64,000 nt of DNA from JAPLIS01 sp963719415 (GCA_963719415.1 OY970383.1:1302001-1366000), one strand, 5' to 3'. Counted from the stretch's first letter, positions 34,573 to 44,009 are shown. Notes: generated by a model from the sequence alone, not told the origin. Numbers and translations: made by a program.

Positions 34573-34983
34573 ATGAAATTTTTTAATCAAAGAAACAGTA
34601 AAAAAATGGTATGCATGATTGTATGCATTTCGCTTTTTTCTTTTTGTTACTTTTTCGCTAATCAATTTGTGGTGGCTAAGCCTAAGCAAAAAAAGCGAGG
34701 TCCTACACGGCAACATTTACAAGAATCATCATGTCAGCATATGAGTAGTGTTTTACAGAAGGTATCAGGTCTTTTGAGACATGTAGCAGGTATTCAAGAT
34801 TGTTGTTTGCAGCAGGTGGCTGATTTTTTTGCCGGTGCAAGTGATGGTGTATTGAATAGTGCAGATAAAGAAAAGCTGAAAGAGATAGAAAGCTTGTTAG
34901 CAGCATTAAATCAGTACCTAGAAGATGTTGATGGGACGATTGCTAAGAAATTGAATGCTTTAACTGCTGTATTGAAAAAATAA
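34573..34983 (+). CDS. Hypothetical exported protein, 136 aa
   Basis: Begins 2 bp after the pgsA stop, so it belongs to the mnmA-pgsA operon. A hydrophobic segment (MVCMIVCISLFSFCYFFANQ, residues 12-31) acts as signal peptide or anchor, followed by a basic KPKQKKRG stretch and a helical body with a Cys pair (DCCLQQVADF). No family recognised. Confidence 0.65.
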   Translation: MKFFNQRNSKKMVCMIVCISLFSFCYFFANQFVVAKPKQKKRGPTRQHLQESSCQHMSSVLQKVSGLLRHVAGIQDCCLQQVADFFAGASDGVLNSADKEKLKEIESLLAALNQYLEDVDGTIAKKLNALTAVLKK

Positions 34984-35086
34984 ATTATAGAATTAATTGA
35001 ATATATTGCTATAATTTAAAAAGTGTTATTTGTCTGATATGCTAAAAATATGGTTTTTTATTTTATTTTATTGAAGAGGATTTATA

Positions 35087-35674
35087 ATGGCTGGATATAG
35101 TCGTATTATTTTAGTAGGAAATCTTACCAGAGATCCTGATTATAAACAACTAGAATCAAGGCAAGCAGTTTGTCGTCTTGGGTTGGCTATTAATCGTCAG
35201 TTTAAGAATCGTCAAACAGGTGCTATGATGCAGGATGTCTGTTTTATCGATGTTGATGTTTGGGGTCCTCAAGCAGAGAGTTGTCGCAGTTATTTGCAAA
35301 AAGGACGTTCGGTCCTGGTAGAAGGTCGGTTAAAGCTTGATACATGGGAAGATCAAAATGGTCAATCGCGCTCTAAGCATTCTATTGTAGCTGATCGTGT
35401 TGTCTTTTTAGGTTCAGGTGCTGGTGGAGAAGCTGAAGGGCTAGAAGCTGATTCTTATGATGTTAAGAAAGAGCCGCAAAGTGCATTAGAAAAAGATTTA
35501 TTAAAGCAGATTGATCAGATAAAAGGAAGAGCTACTGACGCTGCAAAACGGGTAAAACCTGCAGAGCCGCAACGTGCGACTTCTTCTTTTGCCAATACAA
35601 GTGGTCAACATACTGCTTCTGGAGAAATGGACTTTAAAGATGTACCTGCATTTGAAGATGATTTGCCTTTTTAA
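35087..35674 (+). CDS. ssb: Single-stranded DNA-binding protein
   Basis: SSB coats single-stranded DNA during replication and repair. The OB-fold opens YSRIILVGNLTRDPDYKQ and includes LAINRQFKN, FIDVDVWG and SYLQKGRSVLVEGRLKLDTW. After a variable linker the protein ends DVPAFEDDLPF, the acidic tip that docks partner proteins. Length 195 aa is normal. The ATG follows GAAGAGGATTTATA. A hairpin with a GAAA loop (CCCCACC/GGTGGGG, 35711-35728) follows and may terminate it. Confidence 0.95.
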   Translation: MAGYSRIILVGNLTRDPDYKQLESRQAVCRLGLAINRQFKNRQTGAMMQDVCFIDVDVWGPQAESCRSYLQKGRSVLVEGRLKLDTWEDQNGQSRSKHSIVADRVVFLGSGAGGEAEGLEADSYDVKKEPQSALEKDLLKQIDQIKGRATDAAKRVKPAEPQRATSSFANTSGQHTASGEMDFKDVPAFEDDLPF

Positions 35675-35710
35675 ATAGGCTAAGTTTGTTAACTTGCTTT
35701 GTTTTATTTC

Positions 35711-35728
35711 CCCACCGAAAGGTGGGGA
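35711..35728. terminator. GAAA-loop hairpin after ssb
   Basis: CCCCACC-GAAA-GGTGGGG is a perfect 7-bp stem with a GNRA tetraloop, followed by ATTTCG. It is a weak terminator or an mRNA 3' stabiliser. Confidence 0.4.
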
Positions 35729-35815
35729 TTTCGTTCAGAATGGGTCTATATAAGGGGCAGGATCTACGTATGAAAAATTTTTGGTAAAATATTTAATAAA
35801 AAATCAAAAGAATAA

Positions 35816-36646
35816 TTACAAATTTATTATCTCTCTATGTGGAACCGGCGGCTTACCATCATTGCTAAAATCAAGACTAGGAAATTTTTCAGGGATTGCC
35901 GCAGGGATTGCCGCAGGGCTTGCAGCTGCAGGGATTGAATTAGGGCCGCTTAAAAGACGCCATATAATCTTACCACCTACCGCCAGCACAGGAAAAGCAA
36001 GTGTTACTATTGTGGCCCATGATAGACCATTATTTTTTGATGACAAAGGTTTTGAGGAGAGAGATTCGTTCGATTCACTAGTTTCTGTGAACCTAGGCTT
36101 TAATTGCTTCACAGAATTATCAGCATCCGTTAAACCTGGGTTTTCTTGTTCATCAACAGATATCGATGTCTCAACCAATGATTCTTTTTCGTTAACAGGC
36201 TGTTCTTCAGTCAGCTTGGGTTGCTCTGATACTTCTTGCGCATCAACAGAATTTTGTTGCAGCTGTTCTTCTCGAGATGGTGAGTGTTCTTTTTGCGCTG
36301 CGCCACTCTGTTTCTGTTCAGCCTTCAGTTTTATCTTTACTGAATTCGGGTTATTTTTTTGAGCAACACTATTATTCTGAAGCTGATATGCATAAAAAGC
36401 TCCAGCACCAATAACCGGAATAGGAAGATACCAATATTTTTTGAAAACACGTTGTAATGTCGCTACGCGACTTGTGCCTGTCGTAGATTTTTCTCTTTTT
36501 TCAAGAAGTTTAGGTCTAACTAACGATTGATCTAGGTTTGATACAGGAGCTAGCGCTCTAACATCTACAAACAGACCAAAGCTGCTAAAAACAAATAGCA
36601 AGCCGAGAGATGGATTTATCCATACTCTTGTTTTTTTAATTTTCAT
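35816..36646 (-). CDS. Secreted protein of the FVFSSFGHL family, 276 aa
   Basis: It begins MKIKKTRVWINPSLGLLFVF-SSFG after TAGGAGGTTTTTAAT, like the proteins at 15726 and 16467, with which it shares the signal peptide and the block RVATLQRVFKKYWYLPIPVI. The middle is long, acidic and Ser/Glu/Gln-rich (residues about 105-215). A second membrane segment (WATIVTLAFPVLAVGGKII) precedes an Ala-Pro repeat (AAASPAAIPAAIPE). It is convergent with ssb. A perfect palindrome TTTCAGTCTGAAA lies upstream at 36733-36745. Function unknown. Confidence 0.72.
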   Translation of the reverse strand: MKIKKTRVWINPSLGLLFVFSSFGLFVDVRALAPVSNLDQSLVRPKLLEKREKSTTGTSRVATLQRVFKKYWYLPIPVIGAGAFYAYQLQNNSVAQKNNPNSVKIKLKAEQKQSGAAQKEHSPSREEQLQQNSVDAQEVSEQPKLTEEQPVNEKESLVETSISVDEQENPGLTDADNSVKQLKPRFTETSESNESLSSKPLSSKNNGLSWATIVTLAFPVLAVGGKIIWRLLSGPNSIPAAASPAAIPAAIPEKFPSLDFSNDGKPPVPHREIINL

Positions 36647-36732
36647 ATTAAAAACCTCCTATTACTAAACATATATTTTATTTCTCTCACCTTTCTAAGG
36701 GTATCACTACTAAATTAATTTGCAACAAAAAG

Positions 36733-36745
36733 TTTCAGTCTGAAA
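36733..36745. promoter_or_regulatory. Palindrome TTTCAGTCTGAAA, possible operator
   Basis: A perfect 13-bp palindrome about 87 bp upstream of the 36646 start. The identical sequence occurs at 46485-46497, upstream of another secreted-protein gene. The two sites have similar spacing to the probable -10 regions. A regulatory role is inference. Confidence 0.3.
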
Positions 36746-36957
36746 TAATTTCAACGATCTCCACTGAGGCCGGGGTGGGGTATCAGGATAGTGGTTTGGT
36801 ATTAGGCTAAAGAACGATTTTTATTGAAATTGTTCTTTAACCTAACTTTTTTACTTTTTTCAGCGATTATTTGACTAATAGAAAAGAAATGTGCAATAAT
36901 AAAATGTGTATATTCAGCAATAAAATAACAGGAGAAATAAAAGAAGGTGATAGGGAG

Positions 36958-37431
36958 ATGGTGGGCATAAAAAGAATATCTTTTTTTTTATTCGTGCAAT
37001 TACTTATGCAGTCATTTTATTTTTATGCATCGGATCAGCATGCACCAATAGAATTTGAATGTTTGGCAAGCGAATCATGGGTAAAAAAAGTATTTGATGG
37101 TTGTATGTCTGCATGGGGTGATATGCAGATATGTTGCGAGAAAAAAGATGTTGGTTCAAAAAAATTAGCCTGTATGTTTGATGGTATTATGGGAAAGTTG
37201 GTCTATGTTGAGTATGTTTTTATGAACGCTCAGAAAAAAAAATACCAGAAAAGCAACGAATATGATTATAAACTATTTAGAAATGATATGCTCTATTTAA
37301 ATCGTATTGTTGAGTGCATGATAGCGTTCTACGCTGAATTACCCTTCTATTATTTAGATTCTGACTATGGTGCTTGTTTAAAAAAAACACTCGATTCTTT
37401 TTATGATTCTGTACAGAATGTAGTGCGATAA
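36958..37431 (+). CDS. Hypothetical secreted protein, 157 aa
   Basis: The ATG at 36958 lies behind AAGAAGGTGATAGGGAG; the frame stays open further upstream to 36871 but without a signal. A signal peptide (ISFFLFVQLLMQSFYFYA) is followed by an acidic, Cys- and aromatic-rich helical domain (GCMSAWGDMQICCEKKD, IVECMIAFYAELPFYYLDSD). Four to six cysteines suggest disulfides outside the cytoplasm. It is convergent with the barrel gene at 37435 with only 3 bp between. No family recognised. Confidence 0.65.
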   Translation: MVGIKRISFFLFVQLLMQSFYFYASDQHAPIEFECLASESWVKKVFDGCMSAWGDMQICCEKKDVGSKKLACMFDGIMGKLVYVEYVFMNAQKKKYQKSNEYDYKLFRNDMLYLNRIVECMIAFYAELPFYYLDSDYGACLKKTLDSFYDSVQNVVR

Positions 37432-37434
37432 AAT

Positions 37435-38556
37435 TTAGATCGCTAGTTCTAATCCAAAAAAAAGACCGGACATCGTTGTTTTGAAAATATTTTTTCCATA
37501 AACAGGGGTATTAATAGAAAATCCTATCCGGGGTCCAAAAAAATTATCATACTCCGTGAAATCATATTCTATAGCAAAATGTATAGTATGCATACTCCAT
37601 TGGCCGATATCTTGCTGAATGTTTGAATTAATGTTGGATCTATTTTTTTTAGGCAGAGCAAGGGAACTGTTTTTATTGCTGTAGGTATACCCTAACGATA
37701 AAGATAGACCATGAATGAGATGATCAGCCTTACTATACAGGCCAAGGCGAGAATAGGTAATTCTATTCTGTCTGGCGCATAAAGGGAGAACTTCTACGTG
37801 AGAGCCGATTGTTAACCATTCATAACACCCAATTGCTACATCTGCAGATAGCGGAATGCCCCATAATTTATCGTAGCCATAGGGTATTGAAGGTACCGAA
37901 ATGGCAGGATAGGTTCTTCTTTTATGGCTGGTTGGAACCAGAACGCCTGCTTTTAGAGTAATATCAACAAAATCGAGTGTTTTGGTCTGTTGATAGTTGA
38001 TGGTCCAGCCACCCATGATGCTTAAGTCGCCGGTTCCGGTATTTTTTATACACTCTGTTGCTATTATACAGGGTAGGTGATCGGTGAATGGGTGATCGGT
38101 TATATTGTCGGTGATAGTATGAATAAAAAATCTGTCTGTTCGCAGGGGAAGATGAGCTTTGACAAAAAGACCATAATTGAAATTCTGAGTATAAGCTAGA
38201 GTAAGTTCATGAAAATCAAATGATCCTTTTTGGATCTTTTTTTTTAATTTTTTTTCTGATCTATATATATCAAGTATATTTACTTTTTTGCCATGACAAT
38301 CAAACGCAGTTGCGGTCTGGCCACTGCCAACATCAATGTCTAATGAAGCAAGCCATGGTTTTTCAAAGCGTGGTTCAGAAAAAAGAGGATCAGCTCGATA
38401 ATAATGCAAGACGTCGTGACCATAACCAAAAAAAGAAAATAGCAAAATATTGGCAATAAAAAGAGCGCTAAAACTAATAGGTGGGCACCTATTAGTGGTG
38501 TAAGTAATGGGGGGTATAACGTTCTGATTATATATCTGATTGTTAGTAGTGTTCAT
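37435..38556 (-). CDS. Predicted outer-membrane beta-barrel protein, 373 aa
   Basis: After a hydrophobic leader (FSALFIANILLFSFFGYG) the protein shows repeated amphipathic strands ending in aromatic residues (FHELTLAYTQNFNYGLFVKA, WSMHTIHFAIEYDFTEYDNF) and GDLSIMGGWTINY, a layout seen in outer-membrane channel or transport proteins. The C-terminus is LFFGLELAI rather than the classical terminal Phe. It differs from the larger barrels at 25-29 kb. The start could be the Met at 1 or a later codon since the first 28 residues are polar. Confidence 0.55.
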   Translation of the reverse strand: MNTTNNQIYNQNVIPPITYTTNRCPPISFSALFIANILLFSFFGYGHDVLHYYRADPLFSEPRFEKPWLASLDIDVGSGQTATAFDCHGKKVNILDIYRSEKKLKKKIQKGSFDFHELTLAYTQNFNYGLFVKAHLPLRTDRFFIHTITDNITDHPFTDHLPCIIATECIKNTGTGDLSIMGGWTINYQQTKTLDFVDITLKAGVLVPTSHKRRTYPAISVPSIPYGYDKLWGIPLSADVAIGCYEWLTIGSHVEVLPLCARQNRITYSRLGLYSKADHLIHGLSLSLGYTYSNKNSSLALPKKNRSNINSNIQQDIGQWSMHTIHFAIEYDFTEYDNFFGPRIGFSINTPVYGKNIFKTTMSGLFFGLELAI

Positions 38557-38710
38557 AAGTCTTATTGTTGCTGATTATAGGGGTAATGGTATACTAATTA
38601 TTAAAATATATTATTATAGAGCTATTTTAAAGCAATGTGGAGATTATTATAGCATGGGTTATGAAAAATGTGGTGAAAAAAATAGTAAAAATAATTTATC
38701 TGGAGATCGT

Positions 38711-39250
38711 ATGTTTAAAAATAATGGCCCTGAAAATAGTGAACAGGAATCTGAAAACAAGAACGATGTAGAAGTGGAGTGGCAGCCGGATCTTGCTGAT
38801 GATTTAGCATGCTGTAAACAGCTTACTGATATTCAAGAAAAATATGCTCATATGACTGCTGATTTTAATAATTTTAGATTGCGTACCGAAAAAGAAAAGA
38901 TGCAATGGTCGACTAATGCTCAACTAGATATTATTAAAAAACTATTGCCTACGATAGATATGTTTGATAGAGCTTTTCAAGAATCGGCAAAAATTGGTAC
39001 AAAAATTGATACGGATGATCAGTTGCTTGTTGGTTTTTCAATGATTCATAAAAACTTTCTAAAAACGTTGGCAGCTTTAGGTGTTGAACCTATGGGTGAT
39101 TATCTTGTTTTTGATCCAAATAAGCATGAAGCTATCATGCAAGTCGATTCACCAGAACACCAATCTGATGATATTGTTGAAGTTTTAGAAAAAGGGTACC
39201 TGTTTAAAGGTGTCGTGGTTAGACCTGCTAAAGTGAGCGTTGCTCAGTAA
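38711..39250 (+). CDS. grpE: Nucleotide exchange factor GrpE
   Basis: GrpE releases ADP from DnaK. The long N-terminal helix contains DIQEKYAHMTADFNNFRLRT, and the C-terminal beta domain has GVEPMGDYLVFDPNKHEAI and the closing GYLFKGVVVRPAKVSV. The ATG at 38711, with TGGAG upstream, is preferred; ATG 38654 is in frame and possible. The acidic N-terminal tail is normal. Length is 179 aa. No dnaK or dnaJ is in the window. Confidence 0.92.
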   Translation: MFKNNGPENSEQESENKNDVEVEWQPDLADDLACCKQLTDIQEKYAHMTADFNNFRLRTEKEKMQWSTNAQLDIIKKLLPTIDMFDRAFQESAKIGTKIDTDDQLLVGFSMIHKNFLKTLAALGVEPMGDYLVFDPNKHEAIMQVDSPEHQSDDIVEVLEKGYLFKGVVVRPAKVSVAQ

Positions 39251-39313
39251 AGATTTTAGCATGGTGGGTAGTTTTGATGGGGGCTGATTTTAGACGTGAG
39301 TGTGAATAGGGTC

Positions 39314-39654
39314 ATGAAAATAAGAAAATATTTTTTATCTGTTATTCTGTTGTTTTGTCCGATTGTTCATGGTAATAGTTTGTGGCAAAATTTAGCGGAT
39401 ACCTCTTCAAGTTATGCGCGTTATTGCGTATGCTTTGCTCATTACACAAAAGATAATCCGCTTTTTGCCGTATCTATGGTGGCAGCTATTTCTGGTATGA
39501 CAGCATGCTTTGCCAAATTTGTTTCTTATACACATGAACGAAAAAGTCTAGAACAACAAAATTCTGAGTTAAATAAGATAGTTGTCGCAACGGAACACTA
39601 TCGCGATAAGAAGCAAAAACTCTTGGGACATAATTGGAGCGTTAGTGTTAACTA
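39314..39654 (+). pseudogene. 5' part of a small secreted-protein gene split by IS630 copy 3
   Basis: ATG 39314 opens a signal peptide (MKIRKYFLSVILLFCPIVHG) followed by a second hydrophobic stretch (FAVSMVAAISGMTACFAKF) and a charged helix. The frame enters the transposon at the TA 39653-39654. With the element removed it continues in frame into 40610-40778, giving a 169-aa protein. The first three residues before 39314 could add a GTG start at 39296, but the ATG better fits a signal peptide. No family recognised. Confidence 0.7.
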
Positions 39655-40607
39655 TAGCAAAGCGTTGATAAATAACCCCAAAAGAATATACTAATTTCTA
39701 AACAAAAATTTAGGAGTTATAGTATGTATAGCGTAGACATAAGAAAAAAAGCTCTCGATTTATTAATCGAGAAGAAAATGAAAAAAACAGAAGTAGCATT
39801 GTTGCTTGATATAGACAGAAAAACATTATATACATGGAATAAAATATTCAAAAAAGAAGGCCGCATTGCACCATTATCAGATCGAACAAAATCTGGAAAA
39901 AGCAGAAGAAAATTAGATTTAGTTAAATTTAAACTTTTTTTGGACGAACATCAAGATTGGACCATTAAAGCAATGACTGAAGCGTTGAAAGTTGGTAAAA
40001 CAGCAGTAGGAACAGCTATAAAGGCTCTTGGTTACACTCGAAAAAAAAACAATATTTATTCAAAGAAAGAATAGAGAAAGCACGAATAGAGTTTGCAGAG
40101 AAAGTAAAAAAAATAAAAAAATCAGAATTGGTATATTTTGACGAATCTGGAATTGACAATAACGAACGATATGCATATGGATGGGGATTGCGTGGCAAGC
40201 GCGTTTTTGCTGAAAAACCCGGGCATTCTACGCAAAGAACAAGTATTTGCGCAGGTCTTTTTGAAAATAAACTTTGTGCGCCTTTAATATTCGATGGTTA
40301 TTGCAATAAAGAAATTATTAAATGTTATTTTGAGGCGGTTTTGCTGCCACATATAGGCACTGGAAAGACTATTGTTTTAGATAACGCATCGTTTCACAAA
40401 TGGATCGAAATCTCTGATATTGTAAATAAAGCTGGTTGTTCTTTGCTTTTTTTACCTGCTTATTCTCCAGACTTAAACCCAATAGAACATCATTGGGCTT
40501 ACCTAAAAAATAATATTAGGCGTGAGCTTGAATTTGTTGAAAATGATATTTGGAAAGCGACTTGTAATGCATTTGAGAAAATGGGGAATTCTTAGTGCGC
40601 TATGCTA
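39655..40607 (+). mobile_element. IS630-type insertion sequence, copy 3 (953 bp)
   Basis: Same ends and length as the copies at 4952 and 9692, with TA at 39653-39654 and 40608-40609. One difference from copies 1 and 2 was noticed, a silent GCT to GCG change in an Ala codon near 40337. Near identity of three copies implies recent transposition. It splits a secreted-protein gene. Confidence 0.92.
39724..40595 (+). CDS. IS630-type transposase, copy 3, frameshifted
   Basis: Same two frames as in copy 1 (39724-40074 and the DDE frame to 40595), with the A AAA AAC heptamer in the same phase. The amino-acid sequences are identical to the other copies. Confidence 0.88.
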
Positions 40608-40609
40608 TA

Positions 40610-40778
40610 CGAAAAACTTTATAAAAATGCGCTTGATAATGAAAGTGATTTGTATAAAAGTTTAATGTCTCTTTGTACTCGTCAAACACGATTTCTTTAT
40701 GGTAGTCTTTTTTTTCTTTTTGGGATCTTTGGATTAATTGGTAAAGCAGGACGGGATATTGAGGCGGCTCATAGTTAA
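40610..40778 (+). pseudogene. 3' part of the gene split by IS630 copy 3
   Basis: Joined to 39314-39654 this gives ...VNYEKLYKNALDNESDLYKS and then a membrane segment (FLYGSLFFLFGIFGLIGKAG) with the stop TAA at 40776-40778. The exact frame restoration shows the gene was whole before the insertion. A terminator at 40797 follows. Confidence 0.7.
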
Positions 40779-40796
40779 ATATATATAGATTTTTTG

Positions 40797-40842
40797 GCCG
40801 GCTATGAAAAGTTTTAGGAGAATTTTTATAGCCGGCTTTTTT
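40797..40842. terminator. Terminator after the split gene
   Basis: GCCGGCTAT pairs perfectly with ATAGCCGGC across a 22-nt loop and is followed by TTTTTT. It reaches the stop codon of the convergent gene at 40841, so it may serve both strands. Confidence 0.7.
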
Positions 40843-41917
40843 ATTTTATAATTGCTATCACGAGTTCTATAAAAATAAGAATAATAATAAGTACTGAAAG
40901 TATATCTTCGCGAATCATATCAATTCTATGCTGATAAGTACTCTGAATATGATGGACAATAGATAGTTTTCTATCAATTCCTGCTCGCCAGGCGGTTATA
41001 TCTATTTTTTTCACCAGTAATTCATAGAGTTCTGAAAAATAGGGCTCACCAACTACTTTTATACTACTTTCAAGCCGTTCAGTAATTACCGAAATATCTA
41101 CCTTGAGTTTTCCTAGTAATTCGATCGGATCGCTCGAAGTCATGTTAACAAAGGGCAGATAAGATCTCCAGGATGGATTACGCCCTTCTCCTTCATAAAT
41201 TTTATTGAGTCGTTGGTCAAGAAGTCGGTCAAAATATTGTAATTCAACTAATTGCACGTTGGCAAATTCAAAAAAGTCGAGAACTTCTTCATACTGTTTA
41301 TCGTATATGAATGCAGTCTCTGTATCGATAACAATAAGATCGCCACGGAAATAGCCGATAGCATCTTCAAGAATTTCATTTTTTTGTTCTTCTGACAAAG
41401 CTACTTGTTCAAACCGCAAAGTCGATACAATGAGACCACCAAAGACTTTTTTTAATTCTTGTACGTCTAATTTATCAGGTGTTGGATCAACTTGAATAAT
41501 CATATATGAGGTATGCGTCTGAAAAAACCGTGCTTGGCTGACTTCAGATTCTATTTTTTTATATACAGATCGGGCATCAATAATAGACTGAGCTTGGTAC
41601 TGATTATAAATTTCTCCAAATTGTGCACGAATATTTTTTAAAGAATCCATAAAGGGTATTTTATACGTTAATGATATAGCGCCAAAATTATGAATTTTAC
41701 ACCCTATATTTTTACTGCTTGCATGAGGATGAGGGAGTTCTATATTTAAGGGAATATGATAATTTTTAAAATGCTTTAGAAAGGGAAGAGCTATAGTATT
41801 AATTGATATTAATTTACTTGTTTTTTCAAGATTTATATCATCACCGATATCAAATGCATGAAAAATAAATACATTTCCAGAAAATATATAATCTAGTCCC
41901 GTTGTTTCTTGACTCAC
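40841..41917 (-). CDS. RMD1/YagE-like (DUF155) membrane-tail protein
   Basis: A 358-aa protein with a single hydrophobic segment at the very C-terminus (ILSVLIIILIFIELVIAIIK). The last 90 residues (EPYFSELYELLVKKIDITAW, IDRKLSIVHHIQSTYQHRID) have the helix-rich arrangement and terminal anchor of the DUF155/RMD1 family, whose yeast members are mitochondrial and bacterial members unstudied. The N-terminal half (YIFSGNVFIFHAFDIGDDIN) is compatible with the family's beta-rich domain but less clear. It lies downstream of lepA on the same strand, separated by a strong hairpin. Confidence 0.5.
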   Translation of the reverse strand: MSQETTGLDYIFSGNVFIFHAFDIGDDINLEKTSKLISINTIALPFLKHFKNYHIPLNIELPHPHASSKNIGCKIHNFGAISLTYKIPFMDSLKNIRAQFGEIYNQYQAQSIIDARSVYKKIESEVSQARFFQTHTSYMIIQVDPTPDKLDVQELKKVFGGLIVSTLRFEQVALSEEQKNEILEDAIGYFRGDLIVIDTETAFIYDKQYEEVLDFFEFANVQLVELQYFDRLLDQRLNKIYEGEGRNPSWRSYLPFVNMTSSDPIELLGKLKVDISVITERLESSIKVVGEPYFSELYELLVKKIDITAWRAGIDRKLSIVHHIQSTYQHRIDMIREDILSVLIIILIFIELVIAIIK

Positions 41918-41954
41918 GCAGTTTCCTTTATTGGGGGGTCTGTTTTTATGAGTA

Positions 41955-41998
41955 TTTTTATAGTATAGATAGAATTATGTCTATCTATACTATAAAAA
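41955..41998. terminator. 19-bp perfect hairpin between lepA and the DUF155-like gene
   Basis: TTTTTATAGTATAGATAGA pairs exactly with TCTATCTATACTATAAAAA around ATTATG. The A and T tracts on the ends fit a bidirectional terminator and would separate the two genes. Confidence 0.65.
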
Positions 41999-42005
41999 GA
42001 AATAA

Positions 42006-43826
42006 TTATTTTTTCAAGATACTTAAGAATGCTTCTTGAGGAATTTCAACATTTCCTACGTTTTTCATTCGTTTTTTACCTTCTTTTTGCTTTTCTAATA
42101 GTTTTCTTTTACGTGAAATATCACCACCATAACATTTTGCTGTTACGTCTTTACGTAGTGGAGCAACGCGATCTTTAGAAAGTATTTTTGCACCAACAGC
42201 TGCTTGAATAATGACTTCAAAAAGCTGACGATGAATAGCAGTTTTTAATTTTTCGGTGATTCCTTTGCCCACGGTATAGGCTTTGTCTTTATGTACGATG
42301 ATAGAGAGCGCGTCAACAGGTCTGCCATTGATAAGAATATCCATTTTAACTAGATCGGATGGTTCAAAGCCTGCTTCATCATAATCAAAACTTGCATACC
42401 CTGAACTGAGTGATTTTAAATCGTCATAAAAGTCGGTAGCAACTTCATTGAGAGGCAGGCGATATTTTATGATAACTCGGTGTTCATCGAGGTAATTTAA
42501 ATCTTTTTGTATACCACGTTTATCTTCGCAGAGTTTAATAATGTTTCCTACATAGGTGCTTGGTGTAATAATAGTTGCATCTATGACGGGTTCGTATATC
42601 TCTTCTATGCGATTTGGCTCCGGAAAGTCAGAAGGGTTTTCGATATCGGTTGTATCATTTTTACCTTTAAGTTTTACTTTAAATAATACGCTTGGTGCCG
42701 TAGTAATTACTGAAAGATTATACTCATTTTCAAGACGTTCCCTAAATACATCCATATGCAATAGCCCTAAAAAACCGCAGCGGAATCCAAGACCAAGAGC
42801 AACAGATGATTTCTTTTCAATGGTGACGCTTGCGTCATTAAGTATTAATTTTTCTATGGAATATTGTAGAGCTTCAAAGTCTTCACTATCAACAGGATAT
42901 ATTCCCGCAAAAACCATTGGTTTTGCCGGTTTAAAACCAGGAAAAGCTGAAACAGGTTTTTTGGCAAGATGTATGGTATCACCAATCCGTGCTTCTTTAA
43001 TTGTTTTCATGCCGGTTATAAGATAACCAACTTGGCCAGAATAAAGAATGCCTGTTGATGTTGGTTCTGGATACATGAGACCTATTTCAAGGACTTCGTA
43101 TGATACCTCGGCTTGCATTAAGTGTATCAAGTCCCCTTTTTTTATACTACCATCGTGTATTGCAATAAGACATACTATGCCTCGGTATTCATCAAACCAT
43201 GAATCAAACAAGAGTGCTTTTAAGGGTGCATCAGCATTGGTGTGTGGAGCGGGAATTCTTTCAACAATTGCTGCAAGAATTTCAGACATGCCAATGCCCG
43301 CTTTTGCCGAAGCAAGAATGAGCTCCTCTTTTTTAAAGTCAAAAATAGAACTCACTTGGTCGCTTATTCGTTCTACGTCTGCATTAGGAAGATCGATTTT
43401 ATTGAGCACTGGTATAATAAGAAGATCTTGTTCAAAGGCAAGATAAAAATTGGCAATTGTCTGTGCTTGTACGCCTTGAGCGGCGTCAATTATAAGAAGG
43501 GCGCCTTGGCATGCGTACAACGATCGTGATACTTCGTAGCTGAAATCGACATGGCCTGGAGTATCAATAAGATTAAGAAGATACGTTTCCCCTTTATATT
43601 CATAAAACATTGAGGCGGTCTGTGCCTTTATGGTGATACCTCGTTTTTTCTCTACTTGCAGTTTATCTAAAAACTGTTCAGTTTTCATACGTTCAGTTAT
43701 AGTGCCTGTCAGCTCTAAAAGTCGATCGGATAGGGTAGATTTGCCATGATCGATGTGAGCGATAATAGAAAAATTTCTGATACGTTCAGGAGGGAAATTT
43801 TTAAGGTCGACTTTTTTAATGTCCAT
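42006..43826 (-). CDS. lepA: Elongation factor 4 (LepA)
   Basis: A ribosomal GTPase, 606 aa, the standard length. G1 is AHIDHGKST near residues 24-32; G2/G3 are seen in KRGITIKAQTAS and DTPGHVDF, and G4 is NKID. The LepA-specific C-terminus is present: YGGDISRKRKLLEKQKEGKK followed by RMKNVGNVEIPQEAFLSIL. The start is the ATG at 43826. It is the first gene of its strand here. Confidence 0.97.
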   Translation of the reverse strand: MDIKKVDLKNFPPERIRNFSIIAHIDHGKSTLSDRLLELTGTITERMKTEQFLDKLQVEKKRGITIKAQTASMFYEYKGETYLLNLIDTPGHVDFSYEVSRSLYACQGALLIIDAAQGVQAQTIANFYLAFEQDLLIIPVLNKIDLPNADVERISDQVSSIFDFKKEELILASAKAGIGMSEILAAIVERIPAPHTNADAPLKALLFDSWFDEYRGIVCLIAIHDGSIKKGDLIHLMQAEVSYEVLEIGLMYPEPTSTGILYSGQVGYLITGMKTIKEARIGDTIHLAKKPVSAFPGFKPAKPMVFAGIYPVDSEDFEALQYSIEKLILNDASVTIEKKSSVALGLGFRCGFLGLLHMDVFRERLENEYNLSVITTAPSVLFKVKLKGKNDTTDIENPSDFPEPNRIEEIYEPVIDATIITPSTYVGNIIKLCEDKRGIQKDLNYLDEHRVIIKYRLPLNEVATDFYDDLKSLSSGYASFDYDEAGFEPSDLVKMDILINGRPVDALSIIVHKDKAYTVGKGITEKLKTAIHRQLFEVIIQAAVGAKILSKDRVAPLRKDVTAKCYGGDISRKRKLLEKQKEGKKRMKNVGNVEIPQEAFLSILKK

Positions 43827-43841
43827 TTTTAGTACCTATAC

Positions 43842-44009
43842 ATGTTTTTATCAATAATGCTTATCATAATATTTGCTATAATATCTACTATACTATCAGT
43901 TTCACTAAATAATAGCGAAAAAGACAATAGCTATGATGCCCCTCCAGATATATTAAAAGGTGGTATGTTATTACTTGTGATGACTATGATTTGTTGTTAT
44001 TTGAAATAA
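43842..44009 (+). CDS. Possible small membrane protein, 55 aa
   Basis: An ATG at 43842 opens a 55-codon frame encoding two hydrophobic helices, MFLSIMLIIIFAIISTILSV and GGMLLLVMTMICCYLK, joined by a polar loop (NNSEKDNSYDAPPD). The layout is protein-like and it lies in a gap between lepA and a secreted-protein gene. There is no clear ribosome binding site, so expression is uncertain. No family recognised. Confidence 0.4.
   Translation: MFLSIMLIIIFAIISTILSVSLNNSEKDNSYDAPPDILKGGMLLLVMTMICCYLK

Noticed and set aside
42556..43529. Plus-strand frames of 156, 132 and 95 residues
   Set aside because: They are shadows of lepA, whose minus-strand frame is unambiguous.
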